Of a stretch of 64,000 nt of DNA, positions 53,582 through 60,562 are shown in pieces. A program made the position numbers and the translations under genes. The notes beneath the pieces were generated by a model that made no database searches, had not been told where the DNA came from, and saw only the letters and a program-made list of their open reading frames with translations. The stretch's first letter is position 1. Each line of letters begins with the position of its first letter. The stretch comes from JAGQZY01 sp964588335 (lineage in GTDB: Bacteria; Bdellovibrionota; Bdellovibrionia; Bdellovibrionales; JAGQZY01), in contig CAZPOV010000001.1 in assembly GCA_964588335.1 (NCBI GenBank), forward strand, positions 62,001-126,000, in the 5' to 3' direction.

Positions 53582-53826
53582 GGCGTATCTCCTTGCGGAG
53601 AACCATGGCGAGTGATGTGATTTGGATGCAAGCCCTTGCCTTGTTCCGGTGGCGACCAAATTCCGTTCTCAATCATCCCGGCAACATAAGTCCACGGTCT
53701 TTCAACTAATGAAGACAAAATATTATTTTCTTTTAAAGCACGACTGCCGGCAAACATAATGCTAGCAAAGATCGTCAAGATTAGTACGGCTTCTACAGTC
53801 AACTGCCCGGATCGGTTAGCAATCAT
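53578..53826 (-). CDS. Small TadE-like pseudopilin
   Basis: 82 residues. Leader IANRSG then QLTVEAVLILTIFASIM with Glu at +5, then a short soluble tail. Start at 53826 overlaps the prepilin-peptidase stop by ATGA. It may be a minor pilin. Confidence 0.72.
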   Translation of the reverse strand: MIANRSGQLTVEAVLILTIFASIMFAGSRALKENNILSSLVERPWTYVAGMIENGIWSPPEQGKGLHPNHITRHGSPQGDTP

Positions 53827-54308
53827 AGCAACCCTCCAAATTGGATGTGGGTGACCCATCCAAAAAGAATTGCGACTGTGTAAGGGATTTTCTGAGGCTC
53901 TGCGGGTTTCAGTTTATAGAAGAAAACTGTCATATTCGACATTAGCTGGGTGAACTTACCCGCCAACAGCGATTGCAACACCCCTATTAAGGCACCCCAG
54001 AAAAGGGCGTAAACAAAAATTTCAAATGTTGTTACAGTTCCCATTAAAATCCCAAAACACATCATAAATTTCATGTCGCCGGCACCGGTCGCTCCCATAA
54101 GAACGAGAGGAAGCATCAACGCTCCTCCGACAACAAAGCCGCCCAGGCCTTGCCACAAGGTTAGGTTACTGAACCAAAACAAATGAATGGATCCTATGAG
54201 GGTTAATGTTAAAAAAAGCCAGTTATGGAATTTTTTAAAACATAGGTCGTCTATAACGGCGGCTACTAAAAAGCTTAACGGCCATAGTAATGCCAGCGTC
54301 AAGTTCAT
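53823..54308 (-). CDS. cpaA: Prepilin peptidase CpaA/TadV
   Basis: 161 residues, an A24-type aspartic membrane protease with about six helices. The two catalytic Asp lie in AAVIDDLCFKKFHNWL and in GATGAGDMKFM. It cleaves the leaders of Flp and pseudopilins. It lacks the methylase domain, as typical for TadV. GGGAG precedes the start, which overlaps the upstream stop as TGATG. Confidence 0.9.
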   Translation of the reverse strand: MNLTLALLWPLSFLVAAVIDDLCFKKFHNWLFLTLTLIGSIHLFWFSNLTLWQGLGGFVVGGALMLPLVLMGATGAGDMKFMMCFGILMGTVTTFEIFVYALFWGALIGVLQSLLAGKFTQLMSNMTVFFYKLKPAEPQKIPYTVAILFGWVTHIQFGGLL

Positions 54309-54526
54309 CAAGGACTCCCAAGAGGAGGTGCTCCTTGAGGTCTTGCCCATTCTACAGGTCCATTACGAAATGGAAAACGATGCCCAAAAGTAATGTTGCG
54401 TTCGACGCGTGCTCCAAGTCTTGGAGCCGCCTCTTCAAAAACTTTTCTTGGACCTCGATCGCCAAGAAATGCTCCCCCGAGAATAAATACAAACAATCCC
54501 AAAAGTAGGACGAGTTCAGTTGTCAT
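54308..54526 (-). CDS. Small membrane-anchored Tad operon protein
   Basis: 72 residues. N-terminal helix (about 4-22), then a basic region (GDRGPRKVFEEAAPRLGARVERN) and a Pro/Gly-rich tail. It lies between flp (22-base gap) and cpaA (TGATG overlap), so it is almost certainly translated. Function not recognised. Confidence 0.72.
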   Translation of the reverse strand: MTTELVLLLGLFVFILGGAFLGDRGPRKVFEEAAPRLGARVERNITFGHRFPFRNGPVEWARPQGAPPLGSP

Positions 54527-54548
54527 AACCTTCGCCTAACCTTTCAAA

Positions 54549-54722
54549 TTATTCAAAATCGTTGATTCGACCGCCAACTTGCTCGGTTTTATCACGAACA
54601 ATGTTTACGATTTTATCTTTGAAAATGTATGCGATAGAAACCACCACCACGAGCATAAGAATGTATTCCGTTGCTCCCTGAGCGGATTCATCTTGCCAAA
54701 GCTTTTTTAAAGTCTTCTTCAT
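54549..54722 (-). CDS. flp: Flp-type major pilin
   Basis: 57 residues. A charged leader (WQDESAQ) precedes GATEYILMLVVVVSIAYIF. Flp pilins carry Glu at +5 and Tyr at +6, which here places the cleavage after Ala14 (A then QGATEY) instead of the normal Gly. The tail is short and charged. AAGGGGG lies upstream. It is the first gene of the pilus operon and is expected to be the major subunit. Confidence 0.88.
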   Translation of the reverse strand: MKKTLKKLWQDESAQGATEYILMLVVVVSIAYIFKDKIVNIVRDKTEQVGGRINDFE

Positions 54723-54758
54723 AGCTCCCCCTTTAAAGGCTAAAACTTTTCAATTTCT

Positions 54759-54786
54759 TAATCGGTCTAAAGGCTGAAGAACATTA
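54759..54786 (-). promoter_or_regulatory. Possible sigma28-like promoter of flp
   Basis: TAATGTTC (54786-54779), a 12-base spacer and ACCGATTA (54766-54759) on the - strand. Each matches six of eight bases of TAAAGTTT-N11-GCCGATAA. The spacer is one base too long. Confidence 0.25.
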
Positions 54787-54889
54787 GATTAACCTTAGTC
54801 CAGTTGTCTGTGTCACCGGCCCTTAGAGATGGTTTAATTTTAACACAAGGGTACCTTTTTCGATAAAAAGCTAAACCGAATGGGAGGTC

Positions 54890-54910
54890 ACTGTCTTAGA
54901 TTGAGACAGT
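54890..54910. repeat. Inverted repeat upstream of the flp operon
   Basis: ACTGTCT/AGACAGT perfect 7-bp arms with a 7-base spacer, about 170 bases before flp and 20 bases past the DUF547 stop. It could serve as an operator or a hairpin, and no T-run follows closely. Confidence 0.45.
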
Positions 54911-54930
54911 CTAAAATTTTTCAATGATTT

Positions 54931-55749
54931 TTACTGTTTAAAATTTTGGGGTCTGTTTAGATTCCAGTCATATTCAATATATTCGATGTCCTCGGCACCA
55001 TCGACCCTGGCTTCTAAGGAATCATTCTCAAGGTACTTTTTGATGAAAGCCTTCACACTACCAGCAGCCTCTATAAAGTCGTCTTTATACCACTTAAAAA
55101 GATGGGTGAGATAAAGATCTTTTCCTTTAAGGTGAAGGTGTCTATTGGTATTAAATGCCTTTTGAATATTAGAATCCAGAGTTTGATCAAGACTTTTTGC
55201 TTCATAGGTGGTCTTTAAAAGGGGCGGGCAGCCGACGGAGGCACAGTTAACAGCAAAATGAATTCTTGCATCTTTCCAGCCCTTCTTCTTGTACTCATTG
55301 CCCAGCAAAGTGCCTTTCTCGATTTGGTCGAGGCTCATTTTTTTACCACCAACATTGTTGATCTCTTCTTTAAATATTTTATAGGGACTAAAGAAGGACC
55401 CTAGGTCTTTAACACTGTTGATTTTTAAAGACTTGCCGTCAAACCCTTGTTCTAGAATAATTTTAATCATAAAGAAGTTATAGCTGTTGATCCAAAATGC
55501 AGTCGCGGAATTTTTAGAAGTTAAGGATTGAGTATCAAATTTTGCGAGGATTTCAGTTTGCTTTTGTAAGTCTTTGAGCGTGTCGGGCGTGGTTTTGGCC
55601 GCATCATAGTCAAAAGCCGTTTGCAGGCCTCCGCCAGGGAGTTCGCTGACCTGCAGGTGGCGATTCAGGATATTTTGAAAAGGTTCAAAGTTTTGCGCTC
55701 CAGCCAATTGTGGCAGAGATAAAAAAAGACAAAGTGTAATAAGTTTCAT
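54931..55749 (-). CDS. Secreted DUF547 protein
   Basis: 272 residues. Signal peptide 1-18 (LAGA then QNFE). DUF547 core motifs FWINSYNFF and the Cys-containing IHFAVNCASVGCPPL are present. The Asn-Cys-His arrangement suggests a papain-like transglutaminase/peptidase fold, with unproven activity. AAGGA lies upstream. Confidence 0.82.
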   Translation of the reverse strand: MKLITLCLFLSLPQLAGAQNFEPFQNILNRHLQVSELPGGGLQTAFDYDAAKTTPDTLKDLQKQTEILAKFDTQSLTSKNSATAFWINSYNFFMIKIILEQGFDGKSLKINSVKDLGSFFSPYKIFKEEINNVGGKKMSLDQIEKGTLLGNEYKKKGWKDARIHFAVNCASVGCPPLLKTTYEAKSLDQTLDSNIQKAFNTNRHLHLKGKDLYLTHLFKWYKDDFIEAAGSVKAFIKKYLENDSLEARVDGAEDIEYIEYDWNLNRPQNFKQ

Positions 55750-55808
55750 AGTGATTCCTTTGAATAACTAATTTTAGCATTTGAGGCTTGATGAATTCAA
55801 CAGGGTTT

Positions 55809-56927
55809 TTATTGAGGTTTTGAAGTCGAAGCTTCAGGTGGCTTGTTGCAGTCGAGCATTCTTTGCCTATACAACTCTTGCCATTCGGGCTGATCTTTCA
55901 GCAGACCAGAGGCTCGACGAAAATTATGGTGTAATTTTCTCTCTTTCAGACAGTGCTTGGTGTAGGCCTGCAAGGCGATTCCATATTTTTTAAGATCGAA
56001 GGCTGTTTGCGCGAGACCCATGAAAACTTCGGACTGTGCGTTTTCGTATTTCGAGGCTTTTTGATAATATTTAAAGGCAGCGCTAATGTTTCCACTCTGA
56101 TGATAAGAATCTGCTGCTGCATAAAGAGCTTCCTCCGAATTGGAAAACTTTTCTCCAACACTGGCCAACATCCTTTTGCCAATCTTTTCGTCACCAATAT
56201 TGACGTGGGTTTGACCCAGGTAGATGTAATTGCTGGGATCATTGGGTTGAACAACAATGGCTTTTTTACAGGTGATTTTTGTCTCTTTGGTGAACTTCGC
56301 CATGAAATTATATTTGCATTGCAAGCTTATATGTCGAGGGTAAAATTTGATATTGTTGGCCTTCATGTCTTCCATAACTCGCAAGCCTTCAAAGGCATAG
56401 TGTTCGACATAAGCCTCTAATTTGTCTAACCAGATATCATAGATTTTTGGGTTTTCAGGGTCGGCTTTTTGAGCAGTTTTTAGAGTTTCAAAAAGCTTGG
56501 CGTGAACCGGCTTGCGAATCACTGGGTTTTCAACCTTATCTAATATTTTCGAATAGACTTCGATCGCTAATAAGTAAGATGAGGTTTTCACTTCCGAACG
56601 ACTCAGTAAAATATTAGCTATGGCTTCCGACTGTCGAAAATCATCGATACTGAGGTAAGAAAAGGCGAGCTTGTACACTTCGGGGTCAGGAAGCTGTTCT
56701 GCGATGGGTCCGAGGTACATAATGACTTTGTCCCACTGATTTTGGTTGTAAAAGTGAGTACCCAAAAAAAGGCGGGATTTAATATTACTGGGTTCGGTTT
56801 CGACGTTTTTTTGTAGAGCTTGAACCTCATGCGCCTTCAGCGGACGTTCCAATTGTGCCAAAACAGGCGAATTTAGTCCGTAAGTCACTGTAAGCACTAA
56901 ATAAATGAATGTTTTAAAATGATTCAT
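55809..56927 (-). CDS. Secreted TPR protein (TadD-like candidate)
   Basis: 372 residues. Signal peptide 1-24, TPR units throughout (NIKSRLFLGTHFYNQNQWDKVI, PSNYIYLGQTHVNIGDEKIGK, ISAAFKYYQKASKYENAQ). Tad systems usually include a TPR protein, TadD, and none lies in the operon; this neighbour could fill that role. AAGGA lies about 11 bases upstream. Confidence 0.7.
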   Translation of the reverse strand: MNHFKTFIYLVLTVTYGLNSPVLAQLERPLKAHEVQALQKNVETEPSNIKSRLFLGTHFYNQNQWDKVIMYLGPIAEQLPDPEVYKLAFSYLSIDDFRQSEAIANILLSRSEVKTSSYLLAIEVYSKILDKVENPVIRKPVHAKLFETLKTAQKADPENPKIYDIWLDKLEAYVEHYAFEGLRVMEDMKANNIKFYPRHISLQCKYNFMAKFTKETKITCKKAIVVQPNDPSNYIYLGQTHVNIGDEKIGKRMLASVGEKFSNSEEALYAAADSYHQSGNISAAFKYYQKASKYENAQSEVFMGLAQTAFDLKKYGIALQAYTKHCLKERKLHHNFRRASGLLKDQPEWQELYRQRMLDCNKPPEASTSKPQ

Positions 56928-56960
56928 TTTTTTTTCAGTCCTTCCGATAAGGTTTTACCT

Positions 56961-57875
56961 ATGGGCCTATCGGAATTTTTGAGAAAAACATTTGTAAGCC
57001 AAACGTCTAGGGCTAAAGAAGCGGGACAAGCCGTTATCGAGTATTTACTCGTTATGGTCATTACTTTGGCGATCATCCTAGGGCTGATGTACCAATTCAA
57101 CGACGCTTTCAAACAATTTCTTGATACTTATTTTGGTGATTACATTGCATGCCTTTTGGAAACGGGTGAGCTACCCAGCCTTGGCGGAACAGGTCCGAAT
57201 CAAAGTCAGTGTGTTTCTCCCTACGGCGATTACAATCTTTCAGCAGGTGCTTCACAATACGATACCAATTCAGGGTCTGATGGCAGCGGAGGTGGTGGAT
57301 CTCGCTCTAGCAGTGAAGGTGATCGGAGTGGAGATAGCTCTTCTGGCAGTGGTGGCAATGGATCGCGCTCGAACCGTAGTTTGAGGCGTAGCAATGTCTC
57401 CAGCACTGGGGGTGCTGCCAATAGCGAAACTCTTGGCAATAGCAAAGCCCGCAATGGACGACCTTCCAGCGTTCGACAGTCGCAGTCTCAGAATCAATCA
57501 AAGCAAAATGGCTTTGAATCGGATAGTTCAGAAGGCTCATTTGGTGGGGGACGAGGACGAACTCGGCGTCGCAAAAAAATTATTTATCTAGGTGAAAACT
57601 ACACCAGTAAAGAGGCAAAAGATAAAGGCAGCCCGGCCGTTGTCGGAAAATCCAGTTCAAAAAAGAAAAAGGGTGGCAAGGGCGATCTGCGAAAACCATC
57701 ATTCGCACTTGAAGTACCAGAGTCGAAAAAAATGGGACTCGACGATAAAAAGCCCGGCTTTCAATTTGGTATCTTGATAAAAATACTGCTTATCGCTGGT
57801 ATTGTCATAGCCATCTTCCTTCTGTTGGGCGGTCAGGCTCTGCAAATTAAAAAAAGTTGGCAAAAATCAGAATAG
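56961..57875 (+). CDS. Pilin-like protein with Ser/Gly-rich linker and C-terminal helix
   Basis: 304 residues from ATG at 56961. Class III leader with Gly22 then QAVIEYLLVMVITLAIILGLMY, Glu27 at +5 and Tyr28 at +6. A Ser/Gly/Asn/Arg low-complexity stretch follows (about 105-205), then Lys-rich sequence and a second transmembrane helix near the end (ILIKILLIAGIVIAIFLLLGG). Pilins do not usually have a C-terminal membrane helix, so it probably spans the periplasm and stays attached. AAGG lies upstream. Confidence 0.72.
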   Translation: MGLSEFLRKTFVSQTSRAKEAGQAVIEYLLVMVITLAIILGLMYQFNDAFKQFLDTYFGDYIACLLETGELPSLGGTGPNQSQCVSPYGDYNLSAGASQYDTNSGSDGSGGGGSRSSSEGDRSGDSSSGSGGNGSRSNRSLRRSNVSSTGGAANSETLGNSKARNGRPSSVRQSQSQNQSKQNGFESDSSEGSFGGGRGRTRRRKKIIYLGENYTSKEAKDKGSPAVVGKSSSKKKKGGKGDLRKPSFALEVPESKKMGLDDKKPGFQFGILIKILLIAGIVIAIFLLLGGQALQIKKSWQKSE

Positions 57876-57885
57876 AAGCTAAAAC
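57857..57885 (+). promoter_or_regulatory. Leaderless-type promoter of nadE
   Basis: TTGGCA (57857-57862), a 17-base spacer and TAAAAC (57880-57885), then exactly 6 bases to the ATG. The -35 box lies inside the preceding gene. Confidence 0.55.
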
Positions 57886-57891
57886 CACAGC

Positions 57892-59493
57892 ATGCGTATT
57901 GCTCTGGCTCAGATGAACTCCTATTTAGGAGACTTTTCAGGAAACGTCCAACGAATCGTTGAAATGGCCGAAGAAGCTGTTGAAAAAAGAGCGGATCTGG
58001 TCGTGTTCCCTGAACTCAATCTGCTTGGTTATCATCCTTGCGACCTTATGGAGAGACCCACAGTCATTGAGCGACAGCAGCAGGCTGTCGACGAGTTATT
58101 GCAACGCTTACCCAAAAACATTCATTGCTTGGTGGGAGCGGCGACAGCCAACCCAGAAAAAGGCAAGCCTTACCTGAATTCGGCTTTACTGATTCACGAT
58201 CAAAAGATCCTGGGAACATTTAGCAAAGAGTTACTACCTGTTTATGATGTGTTTGATGACAGCCGTCACTTTTCCCCCGGCCAGGTTAAAGATAATCACT
58301 TTGAAATTAACGGTAAAAAGATTCAGCTTCTTATTTGTGAAGACATGTGGGGTTGGGATCCTTTGCACGAGAGTAATCCGATCTTAGACATGACTCCTGG
58401 GTCGGTGGATTTTGTGATTAATATGAGTGCCTCTCCGTTCACTCTGGACAAGCGAGAGCAACGTCTTTCCCACGCCCAATCCACGGCCCATCATTTAAAA
58501 GCGCCGGTGGTTTATGTGAATATGGCCGGTGCTCAGGATGAACTGATCTATGATGGTGGTAGTTTCGCCATTTCAAAAACTGGAGAACGGCTTGCACAAA
58601 GTGCTTATTTTGTGGAAGACCTAAATATCATCGATTACTCAACGGGTGAAGGTGGATTCCGTGAGGTTCCACAAGACAACACGACTCACTTGTACCAGGC
58701 CCTGGTCCTGGGCATTCGAGACTTTATTCGCAAAGTCGGTTTTCGAAAGGCCCATATTGGTCTCAGTGGTGGAATCGACTCGGCGGTTGTGGCGTGTCTG
58801 GTGGCTGATGCCATTGGGCCGCAAAATTTAACTGCGATTGCCATGCCGACCGAATTCAATAGCGAGCAAAGCACGTCTCTGGCAAAAACCTTGGCACAAA
58901 ACCTGGGTTGTCAATTTCATGTCCTACCCATACAGGACAGTTACCAATCTTTGGTTTCTTCTTATGAAAAGTGTTTTGGTAAAAAAGAATTTTCACTGGT
59001 TCATGAAAACTTTCAGGCCCGTCTTCGAGGTGTTTTCTTAATGGGATTTTCCAACGAGCATGGAAGTCTTTTGATCAGCACAGGCAATAAAAGTGAATAC
59101 GCCACAGGGTTTTCCACATTGTACGGAGATATGTGTGGAGGGTTGGCGCCGGTTGGAGATCTTTTGAAATCGCAAGTTTATGAGCTGGCGAATTACTACA
59201 ATCGTGAGCACGAAGTGATTCCCACCGAAATAATAACCCGACCTCCGAGTGCCGAACTAAAGCCGGGGCAGCAAGATAGTGACTCTTTACCTGACTACGA
59301 TCTGCTTGATGCCTCTGTTGAATCGTTGGTCAGTCAGAAACAAAAAGCCAATTCCGAAACCGATGAGTGGGTTTTGCAGAAGCTCTTCCGTTCAGAATTT
59401 AAACGTTGGCAGAGCCCCCCGATTTTGAAAGTTTCTGACCACGCTTTCGGACAGGGGCGGCGTATGCCGATTGCCCACAAAGCCCTGTATTAA
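57892..59493 (+). CDS. nadE: Glutamine-dependent NAD+ synthetase
   Basis: 533 residues. N-terminal nitrilase-type glutaminase (about 1-250: Glu in VFPELNLLGY, Lys in SKELLPVYDVF, Cys in LLICEDMWGWDP), then an NH3-dependent ligase with P-loop LSGGIDSAVVACLV and STGNKSEYATGFSTLYGDMCGG. It makes NAD from NaAD. No Shine-Dalgarno precedes the start. Confidence 0.95.
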   Translation: MRIALAQMNSYLGDFSGNVQRIVEMAEEAVEKRADLVVFPELNLLGYHPCDLMERPTVIERQQQAVDELLQRLPKNIHCLVGAATANPEKGKPYLNSALLIHDQKILGTFSKELLPVYDVFDDSRHFSPGQVKDNHFEINGKKIQLLICEDMWGWDPLHESNPILDMTPGSVDFVINMSASPFTLDKREQRLSHAQSTAHHLKAPVVYVNMAGAQDELIYDGGSFAISKTGERLAQSAYFVEDLNIIDYSTGEGGFREVPQDNTTHLYQALVLGIRDFIRKVGFRKAHIGLSGGIDSAVVACLVADAIGPQNLTAIAMPTEFNSEQSTSLAKTLAQNLGCQFHVLPIQDSYQSLVSSYEKCFGKKEFSLVHENFQARLRGVFLMGFSNEHGSLLISTGNKSEYATGFSTLYGDMCGGLAPVGDLLKSQVYELANYYNREHEVIPTEIITRPPSAELKPGQQDSDSLPDYDLLDASVESLVSQKQKANSETDEWVLQKLFRSEFKRWQSPPILKVSDHAFGQGRRMPIAHKALY

Positions 59494-59540
59494 TAATTTT
59501 TCTTCATAATATTATCGTCTTGGAACTGGAAGCTTAGGCC

Positions 59541-59837
59541 TTAGTCATCCAAAGGAAGCTTAAAGGCAAAATCGTGCGAAACATCATCAAGGTCAAGCTG
59601 ACAAGCCAGGCGTTCATTGGGCGCAAAGCCTCTATCATCGGCCATTTCTTGTTCAAGAGAATTTCGTGTCGGTAACGTTTCAACACCTTCGGTTATGATC
59701 ACTCGGCAGGTTCCACAACTGGCCATACCTTCACAGGAGTGTCCGATGGGAATGCGATGACGTATCGCAAGGAGTAAGAGATTGGGAGCCTCTTCTGGGT
59801 CGAGCAGTAAAGACTCTGTGTCGTACTGAATTTTCAT
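59541..59837 (-). CDS. 2Fe-2S ferredoxin
   Basis: 98 residues of the adrenodoxin/plant type: HSCEGMASCGTCRVI supplies three Cys in the C-x5-C-x2-C spacing and RLACQLDL the fourth. It transfers electrons in iron-sulfur cluster or other redox reactions. No Shine-Dalgarno; TTGAAC and TAACTT boxes end 6 bases before the ATG. Confidence 0.9.
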   Translation of the reverse strand: MKIQYDTESLLLDPEEAPNLLLLAIRHRIPIGHSCEGMASCGTCRVIITEGVETLPTRNSLEQEMADDRGFAPNERLACQLDLDDVSHDFAFKLPLDD

Positions 59838-59843
59838 AACATT

Positions 59844-59872
59844 AAGTTATTTCAACATGTTATAAAGTTCAA
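59844..59872 (-). promoter_or_regulatory. Leaderless-type promoter of the ferredoxin gene
   Basis: TTGAAC (59872-59867), a 17-base spacer and TAACTT (59849-59844) on the - strand, 6 bases from the ATG at 59837. The -10 is weak (three consensus bases, including the key T1 A2 T6). Confidence 0.45.
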
Positions 59873-59900
59873 AAAAAATCTCTTAAAGTTGGGCCAAATC

Positions 59901-59929
59901 TTGCTTCAATGGTCGTTCGATGGTTAATT
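59901..59929 (+). promoter_or_regulatory. Promoter of the DnaQ-like exonuclease gene
   Basis: TTGCTT (59901-59906), a 17-base spacer ending in TGG, and TTAATT (59924-59929). It is followed by a normal AAAGGGG ribosome site and the ATG at 59948. Confidence 0.55.
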
Positions 59930-59947
59930 CTAAGGAAAGGGGAGACT

Positions 59948-60562
59948 ATGGACTTTATAGCATTTGATTTAGAGACAACCGGGACAGTGGCTGGTGTTGA
60001 TCAAATTGTTGAGATCGGTGCTGTTCGCTACATCAACAACCAACCCGAGGGGACTTTTTCAACACTTGTTGACCCCAAGAGATCGATGCCGGCTGGCGCC
60101 ACCGCCGTTAACGGTATCACCGACGATATGTTGGTTGGAAAGCCCTTGATTGAAGATCTTTTAGAGTCCTTTGCTGAGTTTTGTGCCGACCTTCCTTTGG
60201 TGGCTCACAATGCGCCTTTTGATACCCAGTTCTTAAAAGCCGATATCGAGAAGCACGAACTTCCGGGCCCTCGGGGCGTGGTTTTAGATACCTTGCCGAT
60301 TTCTCGAAAAGTCTTTCCAGGCTTGGCCAACTATAAGTTGGGAACCTTGATCCAACATCTTGATTTGCCAGCGGGTCAATTTCACCGAGCCGAAGAGGAT
60401 GCATCTTACTGCGGCAATTTGTTTATTGAGATCACAAAGAAAATTTTCAATCCTGGTGAAACCGTGGTTATCGACAATCTTATCGCCCTGACCGGTCGAC
60501 CTGAGTATCGTTTTCCGGTGATTGAAAAAAAAGAAAAACAATTGGAACTTAGTCTATTTTAG
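59948..60562 (+). CDS. DnaQ-like 3-prime-5-prime exonuclease
   Basis: 204 residues, DEDDh family: FDLETTG (Asp7, Glu9), AHNAPFDTQFL and HRAEEDASYCG with the catalytic His and Asp. It resembles the DNA polymerase III epsilon exonuclease domain but may be a stand-alone proofreading or repair nuclease. ATG at 59948 has AAAGGGG upstream. Its end overlaps the convergent gene by 14 bases. Confidence 0.88.
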   Translation: MDFIAFDLETTGTVAGVDQIVEIGAVRYINNQPEGTFSTLVDPKRSMPAGATAVNGITDDMLVGKPLIEDLLESFAEFCADLPLVAHNAPFDTQFLKADIEKHELPGPRGVVLDTLPISRKVFPGLANYKLGTLIQHLDLPAGQFHRAEEDASYCGNLFIEITKKIFNPGETVVIDNLIALTGRPEYRFPVIEKKEKQLELSLF

